The notes: a model not told the origin generated them from the sequence alone. DNA of 64,000 nt from Proteles cristata cristata (GCA_017311185.1 JAESUZ010002392.1:1-64000), one strand, 5' to 3'; positions 45,995 to 58,228 are shown, counted from the first letter of the stretch. Numbers and translations: made by a program.

Positions 45995-46310
45995 CAGAAA
46001 GCACCAAGGCCTTGGAGCCTAGCTAAGCTCATGTGCCCATGAATTTGGACATCCTACTTAGCCACATTGAGCCTCAGTTTCCTCCTTACAAAAGGAGGCT
46101 AATGTTTGCAGGCAGCTTGGTGTAACAGTCAGGAGCAGAGGATCTGAAATCCAAATCCCAGGTCCAGCACCTTCTAGGTATGTTATGTTGTGTAAGTTTC
46201 CCCATCTGCAAAGTAAGGCAAATACTAATACCTACCTCAAAGAGTTGTTAAAAAAAAGTCTATGAGTTATTTTTGTAAAGGACTTAATAAGTACTACATA
46301 AGAATTTGTT
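45995..46310 (+). mobile_element. Two adjacent MIR relics
   Basis: The first (45995-46100) has 'cattgagcctcagtttcctcc'. The second (46105-46310) restarts with 'cagcttggtgtaacagtcagg', 'gatctgaaatccaaatccca' and 'ctacctcaaagagttgtta'. The restart of the MIR head shows two separate insertions in the same orientation. Confidence 0.75.
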
Positions 46311-46544
46311 AGATATCACTGCATAGTAGCATTATATAGTGATATTTAAGTTATACCTTAAAGTAATTAGAAGAGGAAATGGCTAAGTGCTATCGATCAC
46401 ATCTGGAGTTAAGATATATTACAAATGTTTGGAGTTCATAATAAGTCCTTCTATCCTCTGTGATATGATATTTTTAGTATTATTCATGTACCTACATTAC
46501 TTCAATATTTTTGAAATGCTTTAAAAAATTAAATTCACGGTACG

Positions 46545-46650
46545 AGATATGAGATATTGGTTAAGTTACTTAATCCTACTGAATGTGTTCCTTCTCCCAT
46601 AAAATTAGGACAATAACCTCATTCATTGTTAGCTCCCTTCCTAGCTCTTT
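46545..46650 (+). mobile_element. MIR SINE fragment
   Basis: 'ggttaagttacttaatcctac' and 'cccataaaattaggacaataacctc' match the sense MIR core. Confidence 0.65.
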
Positions 46651-47068
46651 ATTTCTGGAAGGAAGCACTGTTTCTGAAGCATATAGGACAGCTAACCATG
46701 TGCCCTTAGAAAGTAATGTAATCTTTCTTACCCTATTTTCATCCAGAATGTACTAGATCTCTGAAGTTCTTTTTTGGCAGCAAAGCCAGAGCCTTATATT
46801 TTGTTACCTTTCTTAGCTTAGAAAAATACAATGTATTATCTTACAGGTCTGTAGGTTTGATGTCCAACACCGGTCTCATCAGGCGAAAACCAAGGTGATG
46901 GCAGAGCTGTGTTCATTTCGGGAAGCACTGGGGGAGAATTCATTTCTTGCCTTCTCCTTCCAGAGGCTGCCCTCATTTCTTGCTTCGGACCTTCCTACCT
47001 CTTCAAAGCCAGTGTCAGCTGATGCAGCCCTTTCATATCATCTCAGTCTGACCTCATCTTCTACTCTC
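46651..47068. other. Unassigned interval
   Basis: No gene or repeat recognised apart from the start of the TTTC tract. Confidence 0.4.
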
Positions 47069-47088
47069 TTTTCTTTCTTTCTTTCTTT

Positions 47089-47152
<64 letters not shown>

Positions 47153-47156
47153 TTTT
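47069..47156. repeat. (TTTC)n tetranucleotide microsatellite
   Basis: About 21 units with one early imperfection. Low-complexity translations through it (47 kb, plus) are artefacts. Confidence 0.97.
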
Positions 47157-47221
47157 GTCTTTAAACTCCCCCATTTAATAAATAAAACCTTTTATAAAAT
47201 TAAAAAAAAACTCCCCCATTC

Positions 47222-47852
47222 ACCCCCACACTCTATGTATTTAATGGAGGTGAAATCATACAATATAAAATTAACCATTTTAAAATGAGCCGTGTAGTGG
47301 CATTTGGTGCAATCATACTGTTTTTCCATCACCACTACTGTCTATTACCAGACATTTCATTATCCCAAAAGGAAATCCCGTGCTAAATAAACCGTTGCCC
47401 CCCTGTATGCTGCTTTCTCTGCCCTGTGACAGCCATCAGTCTGGTTTCTGTCTCTGTGGATTTACCTATTCTGGATATTTCATATAAATGGAATCATACA
47501 GTATGTGACCTTTTGTGTCTGGCTTCTTTGACTTAATGGTTTTGAGGTTAATTCATGTTTTAGCATTTATCTGCACTTAATTCCTTTTTATGGTTAAGTA
47601 ATATTCCATTGTGTGATATACCACAAATTGTTCATCCATTGGTAGACATTTGGACTGTTCCACCCTTCAGCTACTGTAAATAGTGCTAATTATTATGAAC
47701 ATGTTTGTACATGTCTTTGAATACCTTTTTTATTTTTATTTTTTGACAGACACCAAGGAGTAGAATTGTTGGGTTGCATGGCAATTCTACACTTAATTTT
47801 TTAAGGAACCACCAAACCATTTTCCACAGCAGCTGAGCCAAGTTACCCCTGA
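47222..47852 (-). mobile_element. Old L1 3' end, antisense
   Basis: 'ggaatcatacagtatgtgacc', 'taatattccattgtgtgatat', 'tggtagacatttggactgttcc', 'gagtagaattgttgggttgc' and 'aaccattttccacagc' are the complement of an old L1 3' region. Confidence 0.85.
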
Positions 47853-48214
47853 TTTTAATACATCTTCAGAGAGCAAGAGTCCCTCCCTTTCATGTAGCTG
47901 GCTTCTGATCCTACCTCCCACAATCACAGGGTTTCTTTTGACGGGTACTAACACAGGAAGCCCAACTAAACAATATCCTACGTGTGCAAAACTGCCAGAA
48001 ATTCCTAGGAGATTGACAAGGCTTCCTAAGGAGATTGAGACCTTTAGAAACCTTGATAGAGCTGCTCTATAACAGACACATGCTCAAAATATGTTAGGTG
48101 TTTTGAAAGTGTGAGAAATAGTATAAGGTCAAATGAGCCAACTGGCTTGTAGAAGTTGAAAAACAAAACAATGACAATTTTACAGTCTTCATAAAGTATT
48201 TCTTCACATCAGCT
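47853..48214. other. Unassigned interval
   Basis: Nothing recognised. Confidence 0.35.
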
Positions 48215-48480
48215 CTTTTATTCGTTTAGCAAAAACATATTAACTGCCTGCTATTTACATAGCATTGTGCACTGATTAAATAGCATGATCCTTGTTACCA
48301 GAGAACTCATGATGTAGATAGGAAAACAGATGGTAAGCAGATAATTATGTGACAATGTGACATGTGCTAAGAACAGAGGGTGGACAAAGTGCTACCAGGG
48401 TGCAGACGGAGGAGTTTATCATGATGAGCTGAAAAAAAGGCTTGACAGGAAAAGAGCTTTTCATCTTGACCAAAAAGCAG
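48215..48480 (-). mobile_element. Ancient repeat (L2-type or unclassified)
   Basis: 'tattaactgcctgctatttac', 'agataggaaaacagatggtaagc' and 'gacatgtgctaagaacaga' resemble a common old mammalian repeat whose first part equals the antisense L2 terminus. The family name is uncertain. Confidence 0.5.
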
Positions 48481-48879
48481 GTATAGGAATGTGGTCATCA
48501 GACATGGGCTGAGGTGTAGGTGCTAAGATCAAAGGCTTGGAAGTTACACAGTTGTAGAACTTAGGAGACCCTTAAATAATCAAGTGGATCTAGAAATAAT
48601 AAGTGTGTGAAAGGGCATATGACAGGGTGAAACTGAAAAGTAAATATTTCTCCAACAATGAAGTGCCCATCACCAGCACGTGCTTGGAAAGCGGCCCGCT
48701 TCTGACAGTGGGAGTCCCCTGGGCTATCAGTAGCCCACACGGGCTTATCATTGAGCAGTAGGAACAGATGACCTACTTCTGGGGGCATCACTTAGAAGGT
48801 TTCAAGACCTCACAATGGTATTTTCTCTGAATTTCTAAATGCATTTGTCAAAATTATAGAAAACTCCACAGGAGAATAT

Positions 48880-49070
48880 AAAACTGCATGTTTTGGAATT
48901 AAACAGGCTGAGATGACTGCTTTCCTTATCTGTAAAATGGACCTCATGAAAATATGTGCCTTGTAGAACTTTGAGAGAATTAAATGACCACAATGTGCAT
49001 ACAGTTACTCATACAGTATTAAGCAGGTAGTAGCATTTATAAATGTAGCCTAGTATTATTCTTAATAAGA
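48880..49070 (+). mobile_element. MIR SINE relic
   Basis: 'gctttccttatctgtaaaatgg', 'ctttgagagaattaaatgacc' and 'attaagcaggtagtagca' match the sense MIR 3' half. Confidence 0.75.
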
Positions 49071-50813
49071 AGCTTTAGAGATTCAAACTAGTTTTGTACC
49101 TGGGAAAACTATACAACTCAACTTTCTCTGGGTCAGTTAGGGCCTCAAAAACTTTATCATTGAAATCCTGAGAAGATCTAGGCTTTTTCCTTAGGAAGCT
49201 TAAGGAGAAAAATCTATGATTTCTGGTTCTTTGTGGAGCCCGAAATAGATTGCTTCTCTTGAGAGTTGTCTAAGAAGTATTCTCAGCTGAGAAAGCACAC
49301 ATCACTGTGATGATATTTCCTCTGTCTCTTGGGCATTTCCCTGAAAAAAGGTCAAGAGTGACTAAGGGAGAGAACTCAAGCTTTTAATAACAATATTTTC
49401 CTACGGGTTAACAGAATTTGAAATAATATTACATTAGTGTTTCCTATTCAAGGACTCCCAACTTTTTGGACTTTTACGCTGGTGGGGGCTATCTAAATAA
49501 TTCAGCAAAAGTGAAACCTGCCTTGATGGCATTCTAGCCTCAGGTGAATTTAAATTTTAAAAAATGGAGATTGTTCTGACACAGCTTACAGGCTTTTCTT
49601 CGAAATCTGTCACATGTGACAACTGTGTCCAGGCAGAAGTTTATTCCTTCTGGTATGACAAAGAAGAAGACAGTCCAAAGAGATAAAGTTCACATACTGA
49701 GCATGCCTTGGCTTTAGTCAGAAAAGAACTAGTGAGAACATTGGAAATATTACTAAATTTACATAAAGAGAGACATGGGAGGTAACTTAAACAGGTCAGG
49801 GGAGCCATACCTGGGATGTAGGAAACATGCCTGGTCGATAATTAACAATCAGTTTACGAAAGCAAAATCTACTGTATGTATTTTTTTACATGAAGAACAT
49901 CTTTTCCTAATGAAAGATTTTTTTTTTAACCAAAGCAAGAAATGCCCACCATTATGGTTAATTTACCTAAAATTTGACAACTTGTTAGCCATTAGCAATT
50001 TGTTGATGTATAACTTTATTTCCTCTGATAAACCAATGGACAACTCAGGATCATTTCTTCATTTGCTCTATGACTGTTTCTAGGCTATTCTTAAGACTAT
50101 AATTTGCAGGAAATGTGCTCTGAAAATGTCTAAGACCTGCCGTTATTGAATGCTGCATTTTCATCACGCTTACAAACGAGGCATAAGGTCTTTAGTTTAA
50201 AAACGAAACAAACCTTGCAACCTTTTGGAACCTCCATACTTTAAATCTTGCCATTATATTTGGAAAATCATTCCTTTCATCTTTTTAATCATTGGTTTCC
50301 AAGTGATTGTTCCAAGAGTGAATTTTTCTTCAATGTCAAATTCTCTGACATTGGCCTGGGTCATTTTGAATCTGTTCACTGTGTTAGATGACTCCAAACA
50401 AACCAGAAAACTTTGTACAGAAGAAAAACTGTGCCTTAAAATTGGCTTTCTGTTCAATTCCAATAAGTTACTTGTTTATAATTATCTTTCTACTGCAGTG
50501 GCTGTTTGTCTTTACGTGAGAGACACTGATCGTCATTAGCCATCATGGCAAGCAAAGGGAATATTAGAACTATTGATCCACTAGCAAAGCACCTGGGAGA
50601 TGTGAGGGTGTTATAATTATGGGTTGATGAATTAAAAAGCTTTCACTTTCGTTTTCAATGCAAGTCAAAATGATCCAAACAAAATAGTTTTTGCAGTTGT
50701 CTTTTTTTTTATTTGCTCTGATGTCCTAATCTTGAAGATTTATCCCTGAAACTAAATTTCTGATTATACTGTAATTCTCTTTTTTAAAAAATATATATAA
50801 AATAAAACTCTGT
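49071..50813. other. Unassigned interval
   Basis: 1.7 kb with no recognised repeat. Frames at 49775-50083 (102 codons) and 50225-50539 (104 codons), both plus strand, have no recognisable domain and are AT-rich. Confidence 0.4.
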
Positions 50814-50977
50814 GGTGCCTGGGTGGCTCGTCGGTTAAGCCTCCATCTCTCGATTTCTGCTCAGGTCATGGTCTCCTGGTTCATGAGTTCAAGCCCCGTG
50901 TGAGGCTCTGTGCTGACAGCATGGAGCCTTTTTGGGCTTTTCTCAGTCCCTCTCTCTCTGTCTCTGCCCCTCCCCTG

Positions 50978-51015
<38 letters not shown>

Positions 51016-51030
51016 AAAATAAACATTTAA
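50814..51030 (+). mobile_element. CAN-SINE with long CT tract
   Basis: Sense copy 'ggtgcctgggtggctcgtcgg' with an expanded CT run (about 50980-51010) and 'caaaataaacattt' tail. No clean duplication seen. Confidence 0.94.
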
Positions 51031-51400
51031 AAACAGTCTATTCTCCAGAAGCCACTGAAATCTCACAAGAAGGTGAATAGGTTACCAGAATAGAGTGAGA
51101 GAATTTCCTATGACAATTTCAAGGGCCTGAGTATCAAAAGTTGATGATATGTGTGCCCTCTGACCAATAGAAAGGTTCACAATAATTAAGATAATTAAGT
51201 CATTGGAAGAGCACTATCTGTGAATAAATGGAGAAAACAGTGAGTAATCCTGGCAGAGCCAAAGCACCGTACCTTAGGAAACGGATCTGTTCAGCACTGT
51301 GAGCAAAGGACACTAAGCCCATCTAGAAAATGTTGGAAGTAGCAATTTTGCCCTTACGTGGCCTTGCTATGTGCTATCTCTCTTAGTTAATGCATTTTCC

Positions 51401-51635
51401 AGGGCATCTGGGTGGCTCAGTCAGTTAAGCATCCGACTTTGGCTCAGGTTATGATCTCACAGTTTGTGAGGTCCAGCCCCATGTCAGGCTCTGTGCTGAC
51501 AGGTCAGACCCCGGAGCCTGCTTCAGCTTCTATCTCCCCCCACCCCTCTCTCGCTCTCGCTCTCTCTCTCTCTGCCCCTCCCTGCTCACACTCTGTCTCT
51601 CTCAAAAATAAATAAACATTAAAATTTTTTTAAAT
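51401..51635 (+). mobile_element. CAN-SINE
   Basis: Sense copy 'agggcatctgggtggctcag', CT body and 'aaaaataaataaacatt' tail. The duplication taatgcattttcc at 51388-51400 matches tgatgcatattcc at 51636-51648 (11 of 13). Confidence 0.95.
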
Positions 51636-51914
51636 TGATGCATATTCCCACCAATGTTGATTTCTTTTGCAGTAGGTTATGTGGGATAAGATAAAATAAT
51701 AGTGGCATTATTTGGCCACTAGGAAGTAATATGTCCCTAGCACAAATGAAAACTCATCCTGATTATCTTATAAGTTGAGACTGTTACATCTTGTCCTTAA
51801 CACTGTCCTTCACTGTTATTTTAGACCAAGTTATCAATAATTGGATAACCTGTATCTATGAGTTATACTTTTCTATATTATTTACAAACATATATATCAT
51901 ATATAGTTTTCTTT

Positions 51915-52135
51915 TTTAAATTTTTTAATGTTTATTTTTGAGAGAGAGAGAGAGAGACACAGAGCACGAGTGGGGGAGGGGCAGAGAGAGAGAGAGCAAG
52001 ACACAGAATCCAAAGCAGGCTGGAGGCTCGGAGCTGTCAGCACAGAGCCCGATGAAGGGCTCGAACCCTCGGACTGTGAGATCATGACCTAAGCTGAAGT
52101 CAGATGCTTAACCCACTGAGCCACCCAGGTGCCCT
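51915..52135 (-). mobile_element. CAN-SINE
   Basis: Antisense copy with GA-rich body and a well-kept head ending ccacccaggtgccc. Flanked by gttttcttt at 51906-51914 and 52140-52148, within slightly longer similarity. Confidence 0.95.
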
Positions 52136-52454
52136 TACGGTTTTCTTTATATATGTCTATGACTCTACATATTATATGTACATACTGATCATATTTATAT
52201 ACTATGTAATCCTTCCACCTGATGGTTTAAGCTAAAAAGAAAGGATTAGGGGGGTCAGTGATTTTAGATTATTCATAGGTTCAAGTTTGGATGAATTGGG
52301 GTTTTTTTACTTCAAAAAAAAAGGACATCTCTCCTAATAATAGCCTTCCTAACTTAGTACTAGTTACAAAAATAAAAAACTGAATGTGTTAGGAAGCTGC
52401 AGAGATCCATATATGTCAGAAAATCCCAGAAAAGCATTAAAGCTGGCTCATTTT
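52136..52454. other. Unassigned interval
   Basis: AT-rich, nothing recognised. Confidence 0.35.
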
Positions 52455-52600
52455 TTCCTGGTTTTTAGCTTTATTGAGGAATAATTGATATACAAAAGAA
52501 AATGCACACATTTCATATATACACCTTGATGAGGTTGGACATGTGCACATATCCATGATTCCCCATTCCAAGGTTCCCAGTACTATCCAGCAACCTTTAG
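52455..52600 (-). mobile_element. Old L1 3' terminus fragment
   Basis: 'tagctttattgaggaataattg', 'atacaaaagaaaatgcacac' and 'catgtgcacatatccatgat' match the complement of an old L1 3' terminus. The following 300 bp are unassigned. Confidence 0.65.
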
Positions 52601-52913
52601 AGATCCAATTACTATTCCCAGAGGTGGGGCAGATTAGGGTCATATTTGTACTTCTCAAGGTTTTACTGAATCAGTTCATCACATTTTTGTTACATTCATA
52701 CTTCCAGCCAGTGGCAGAAGTATTTCCTTACATAAAAGATCTGAAATTTTATGAAGTCTTTTTTTTTTAATCACTATCTAAATTTTTCATCTTAACTTGT
52801 ATTTTTGTGCCTACTAGCAGTTTAGCAAGTATTAGTGATTTTGATATGAGATCAGATACAAATCCTTGCCCTCCAGTGGATAACCATCTCCTCTAAAATT
52901 AACCTGCTTCCTT

Positions 52914-53075
52914 GAGGCCCCTGGGTGGCTCAGTTGGTTAAGCATCTGATTCTTGATTTCAGCTCAAGTCATGATCTCAGTCGTGAAATTGAGCATAGAA
53001 CCTGCCTGGGATTCTCTCTCTCTCTCTCAAAAGTAAATAAATAACCTTTTTTAAAATAAAAAATAAGATTAAGTT
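52914..53075 (+). mobile_element. CAN-SINE, internally shortened
   Basis: Sense copy 'gaggcccctgggtggctcag' lacking part of the middle. The 18-bp duplication aaattaacctgcttcctt (52896-52913) matches aaattaatcttcttcctt (53076-53093) at 16 of 18. Confidence 0.93.
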
Positions 53076-53214
53076 AAATTAATCTTCTTCCTTTTTCTTC
53101 ACCTTTCTTTTCCTCTAACATATCAAACAGTAGCAAACTAATAGCATCCTTCAAGACCAAAATTTCTTTCTAAGGAAATTAAATTCCTAGAGGAAAAAAA
53201 CACAACAATTTGCC

Positions 53215-53400
53215 AGATACTGTTTTAAATTTTTTGCAAATGTCTTATTTAAGCATAGCTAATCCTATCAAGTGTTTTATACATGAACAAACAGGCTCAG
53301 AGATCTTGAATGCCATACTGAAGGCCACACTGTAAAAGGCTCATTAAGGATTTGACCGGTTCTATGTTAACTCCAAAGACCTTATTCCTTGCCATAACTT
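53215..53400 (-). mobile_element. MIR SINE relic
   Basis: 'acatgaacaaacaggctcagag' and 'aaggccacactgtaaaaggc' are a diverged antisense MIR core, preceded by a 'cttatttaagcatagctaatcc' portion. Confidence 0.68.
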
Positions 53401-53599
53401 ACACCTTCTCCAAAGACAGTGGTAAACGTGGGGTGGAATGAAAAGAAAAACCTATTCAGAAATGAAGAAGTGAGAATTTTATTCTCTTGTTCCTCAAGTA
53501 GAAATGATTGCTAGGAATCACAGTGACATGGAAGAGTATAGGTTAGCATGTGATGCAAGACCCTGCCAGACTTCAGGATTGTCCAATAAAGCGCTATGA

Positions 53600-53990
53600 T
53601 TGATTTCTTCACTCAACACTGATTTATTGGGCACTTACTTAGTGAGAGCCCAGCTCTGTGCCAGTTACCGATATAGCACGGTGAACAAGAGGGCTATTCA
53701 GAAAAACCAAACAATTTAGTAACAAACAAAAATATAGACAGAAATTAACAAAAATAGAAACAAAATAGTTGAGTGATCTGGGTTTCTCTGAGATGTTGAC
53801 ACCAAAAATAGGAAGGAGACAGCTGGAAGAATTTTCTAGGCAGAGAGAACGGCAAATGCAAAGGCCCTTATGCAAGAAAGAGCTCAATTTGGAAGAAACC
53901 AGCCAGCAGGCTGCGAAGACTTACAAGCACCTATATAGGTGATAGGAGGTGGTGCTGGAGTGGTAGAGGCGGCTGACCATGCAGGCTCTT
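53600..53990 (-). mobile_element. Ancient repeat (L2-type or unclassified)
   Basis: 'gatttattgggcacttactta', 'agctctgtgccagttaccg', 'ctaggcagagagaacggcaaatgcaaaggccc' region and 'accatgcaggctctttgag' follow a common old mammalian repeat in order. Name uncertain, presence clear. Confidence 0.62.
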
Positions 53991-54244
53991 TGAGCAGGTA
54001 TGAGAGTGTCATTCCTGTCCCTATATTCTACTTTCTTCCTTCTGTTACTAGTCAAGTACAAAGCTTTTTTTTTTTTTTTCTGTTTTTTGGGGGGTTTTTT
54101 GACAATGCCCTCAATCAGGAAACACACTGTCCTTTCATTCTAATGCCTTCTGCAGAACAGAACCGTCAGTTACAACTGTGAGTGCTTCTCAGGGATAATG
54201 TTGACGCACTTTGGGGCATCTTCTCTCCTTCTCCCAACCAGAAT

Positions 54245-54485
54245 ATTAGTGTAGTCTAGTGGCTAAGTGCCTGGGCCCTGGTTTCAGTTGTACCTGGGCA
54301 CAAATCAACGTTCACCTGCTTCACTCGGTGTGTGACCTCAGACAAGTCATCTCATCTCTCTAGATCCCAGTTTCTTCATTTCAACAAAAAGGAACACCTA
54401 TCTCTCTGCGTTCATTCTGTGAAAATTAAGCAAGGCTTACATGTGTAGATTGTGCAGCCGAGGGCCTGGCAGGTGCTAAGTGCAG
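54245..54485 (+). mobile_element. MIR SINE, near full length
   Basis: From 'tagtgtagtctagtggctaag' through 'gtgtgtgacctcagacaagtc', 'cagtttcttcatttcaac' and 'gagggcctggcaggtgctaag', nearly the whole MIR can be followed. Confidence 0.87.
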
Positions 54486-54534
54486 AGTGCTGCACATAAT
54501 GTAACTGCCCCCGCCCCACCCCTGTTGAGTCTGC

Positions 54535-54640
54535 AGACAGGGGGAGTGAGAATCAGAGAGATAAAGCAACTTGTCTAAGATCGCACATTTACGAGAGGCT
54601 AAAACTCAAAATTTGGATATTTCATCTAAGTGCTCCCCGC
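54535..54640 (-). mobile_element. MIR SINE fragment
   Basis: 'cagagagataaagcaacttg' and 'ctaagatcgcacatttacgag' are antisense MIR, opposite to the neighbouring copy. Confidence 0.75.
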
Positions 54641-55744
54641 CCCCCCACAACTGCAGTGGATCAGTACACAGGGAAAGGAGGTTAATAAACCTGTTTCTGC
54701 CCTACGGGAGATGATATCACGTACAGCGAGAGGAAGGTCAAATTCTGGGAGCGTGGGATTAGTTTGGGCATTGATCTAAAAACTCTTACACAAAAATTTC
54801 TTAAGGGCATACTTGCTTCCCATTAAGCATTTCTCTTTGCTGTTTCTGCTGAGCAAAAGAAAGGAAAAAATGCATCCTGCCCCATGCTTTCTTAAAAGGA
54901 AAAAACAAATGGAAACTTGATGAAATTGTGTGGGTGCTCTTGACTTATCTTTATCCATCACCCTAAAATGTGCCCGTATGGAAGATAAATAGTGTTATTA
55001 CATGAAGTGCTTAGTACTAAGTTCCAAAAATGCTGACAAGTCACTAATCCCAATAAAATATATGAAAGTTAATTATAACTGAAGCACGCAGAAGTCAGCC
55101 AAGAGATCACAATCAACAAAATTCACTGAATGAACACTTTGTTCTTTCTGTGAAGGAGACACAGTTCTCTCTCCTTGTGCCCTTCTGCGTCATCCTTCTG
55201 CCTTGTCTGTGTACCTCCTAAAATGTAACTCCATGCTGTGAACAAGCGTGCTATAACCCTGAGAAGACAAGGGAACATTCTCAATGGCTCATGCCAGGGG
55301 ACATTCTGAAAGCCTAGAGGCTACAGATAGCCTCCTGCTATCTCTGTACCCTTAAGCTTGAGGCCATTCTCTGCCATTTCTTCTCCCAAGAAGAGTATCC
55401 ATCAGGCATTTGGCATTGTAGCATCTTTCCCTAAAATGTGATTAGCTTACAAGGTCACCAGAAGTTCAGGCAGGTGCCCTTTGCTAGTAAAACGTTATTA
55501 GTCAGATTTCAAGAGCTATGGTTCTTGTAAAAAGGCAACTTAATTTTCTGCCCCAGAGAGGTTGGATCAATCAGCCCTGAAGCAAAGAAAAGTACAGGCA
55601 AAGAGAATGTAAATGGAACTGGAAGTAGGTATTTGGGTTTCCGCTGCCCATTGCTTGTGGCTGTCTGGCTAACTAAGCCCCATGATTGTGTATGTGCACC
55701 TCTGGGCAGAAATGCATGACAAGTCACATAAACAGCTTCTAAAC
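54641..55744. other. Unassigned interval
   Basis: No gene or confident repeat recognised. Confidence 0.4.
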
Positions 55745-55845
55745 CGAACAGTGTGTACCACATCTTATCCATCCAGCTATCGATGGACACTTGGGTTCCT
55801 TCCATAATTTGGCTATTGTGAATAATGCTGCAGTGAACACAGTAC
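55745..55845 (-). mobile_element. Short L1 fragment
   Basis: 'taccacatcttatccatccag', 'gatggacacttgggttccttc' and 'attgtgaataatgctgc' are the complement of the ORF2 end of L1. Both ends are cut off. Confidence 0.8.
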
Positions 55846-56009
55846 GTGCCTATAGCTTTTCAAATTAGCATTTTCATTCTAATATTATTTAGTAGCTTCA
55901 GACACTGAACCAAAGAGTTTACAAGCAGCTTGATATTAGAACACAAGATAAATCTAGCCCAAGGCACTGGCCCCTATTACTATGTTCTTTACCAATAACA
56001 ATAATATTA

Positions 56010-56510
56010 ATATTAGTGTTCTGTTGCATTTACTGCATGCTAGACAGAATTCTAAGTGCTTCTTGGGTTTTTTTTTTTAATGTTTTATTTATTTCTGACA
56101 GAGAGAGAGAGAGAGAAACAGTGTGAGCAGGAGAGGGTCAGAGAGAGAAGGAGACACAGAATCCAAAACAGGCTCCAGGCTCTGAGCTGGCTGTCAACAC
56201 AGAGCCCAAAGTGGGGCTCGAACCCACGAGCTGTGAGATCATGACCTGAGCCTAAGTTGGACGTTTAACCAACTGAGCCACCCAGGCGCCCCTAAGTGCA
56301 TTTTGTATATTAACTAATTTAATCTCTAAACCCTATAAGAGAGACATTATTATTACCTTCATTTCATTGTAAGTAATGACTATAATCAATAATTTAACAA
56401 AACTAAATAATTGAGGCATAGAAAGTGAAATGACTTACCCATGGTCACTCAGCTTGTACATTTCAGAGCCAGAGTATCCAGCAAGGCATTCCGATTCTCT
56501 TTGTCACGTG
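56010..56510 (-). mobile_element. MIR SINE split by a CAN-SINE
   Basis: 'gcatttactgcatgctagac' and 'attctaagtgct' precede the SINE. After it MIR resumes with 'tattaactaatttaatctc', 'attgaggcatagaaagtg' and 'cttacccatggtcactcagc'. Confidence 0.82.
56068..56291 (-). mobile_element. CAN-SINE inside MIR
   Basis: Antisense copy with T-run, GA body, B-box complement (ggctcgaaccc) and a head ending ccacccaggcgcccc. ctaagtgc flanks at 56052-56059 and 56292-56299, within a longer imperfect match. Confidence 0.95.
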
Positions 56511-57683
56511 GCTATACATTAAACCTCACTATTTTCCCCTGATTTTATTATTTATTCTATTCTGAACATACTTGAAGAATATTGCATGGCATAGATTAGA
56601 AATTCCTGTTTAAAATCTATTTTAAAAGTTGATGGGAGTATTATTATAACAATGAACTCTAAAACTTCAGAACAAATGGAGAAAAAAGTGTAACTGCTTT
56701 TTATTCTGTCTTAAGCATCCATGCTCATAACAGGAAGAAAATGAGACAAATGTTTTCTGTTCAGCCTTAAGTGTATTGATACATTTTAATCTCTTGCCTG
56801 TATACTCATCAGAGCAATTTTACCATTGGTTGTAAACTTTCTATGTAAATACATGTGCAACTTGTACTGTCTGCAGATAGTCCCTATTAAAATGATGGTC
56901 GTATCTGTTTTCAGTGACAAAACAGGCCACCAAAAGTAGAAACTAAACTGGCAGTTGTTGAGGCACATTTGAACAGGAGAAACCAGAAACTCGAGAATCA
57001 TTCATTTGCACTTACCTCAGCCTTGACATTCAGCTGAGAGCCGCCTTGTCCCTTGTCCCTGTCTTCTCCCACTCAGCTGAGGTAACCTGATTTCCCTCCT
57101 TCTGTGTGGCCCAGCACATCCACAGTCTGATATCATGTCTGATCTTCAGAAGAAAGCATGTGAGAAACCCCCTAATTCAAAAGGCCTTTAGGTAAATATC
57201 AATTTCCATTTGCTGTTGGTATCTGTTCATTCAAGGAATATTGACGGAACATTTGATGTGCATTACACTAGATCGGTTTCCTAGATTCTTATTCCCTCTT
57301 TCCTGGGAACCTATCGCTTTTTTTTTTTTCCTTCAATATCCCAGATTGGATTTCTGGGTTCTTCTGCCTGATCCAGACAGACAGCCTTGGGTGACTTCCC
57401 CAGGATTGATTTGCCTAATTTAAGATGGCCTGTACTCCTGATATTAGCTCCCTTCTCTTGCTTCTTATTCAAGAGCATTCATTACCGCTTCTCCTTCCTC
57501 GTCTCCCAAATCATTACATAACTAAGCTCTTGTACCTGAGGTTGACCTACTAAACAAATACTTCTGCTTACTTATTCAATAAATGACCCCATGGGTACCC
57601 CAAATGTATCAGTTTCTACAACACCAGTGAAATAACACATAATACCAATTAGAATCATTTTAAGAGAAGAATGAAGCCTAAAG
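56511..57683. other. Unassigned interval
   Basis: No gene or repeat recognised. A 10-bp inverted repeat (ttacctcagc at 57012-57021, gctgaggtaa at 57076-57085) is the only structure noted. Confidence 0.4.
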
Positions 57684-57699
57684 TCATCTTCTGTGTTTA

Positions 57700-57886
57700 T
57701 TGTGTTTAATGTTTATTTATTTATTGGGGGGGGGAGAGCATAAGTGGGAGAGGGACAGAGAGAGAGGGAAAGAGAGAGAATCCCAAGCAGGGATTGGAGC
57801 TGATGTGGAGCTCCAACTCATGAACCATGAGATTATGACCTGAGCCAAAGTCAGGTGTTTAACCAACTGAGCCACCCAGGTGCCCC
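57700..57886 (-). mobile_element. CAN-SINE
   Basis: Antisense copy, 'ttgtgtttaatgtttattta' start and ccacccaggtgcccc end. An imperfect duplication (tcatcttctgtgttta at 57684-57699, ttatctttctgtattta at 57887-57903) is visible. Confidence 0.94.
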
Positions 57887-58228
57887 TTATCTTTCTGTAT
57901 TTAATGATTCCTACTTAATCCAAATTATTCTACTTTAGGCATGTGTCCCAAGAAACAGTAACCTTAAGAGAGGTACCACAAAAAAAATGTTCTGTGCAAG
58001 AAACCCCATAATCCACATCCCCTTCTGGTTTCACAAACTGGGTTGATACAGGACCCCTACTTTTTTTATATAATACCCGTTAAGGTCCCATTGAACCCTC
58101 ATTGGAAAATGAAGTTTTCTCAAAAGGAGACAAAGATGAACCAGGTATATTTTCCACCTTCAAATAAACCTGACCATGGTATGGAGCATAGAGATGCACA
58201 GCACAAAACAAGGGCAAAAAAAGCACAG

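Noticed and set aside
50331..50353. Hairpin caatgtca-7nt-tgacattg
   Set aside because: Perfect 8-bp stem, but no transcript, promoter or conservation evidence. Chance level in 64 kb.
57012..57085. 10-bp perfect inverted repeat (ttacctcagc / gctgaggtaa)
   Set aside because: Arms this short with a 54-nt loop are expected by chance in a window of this size. No supporting context.
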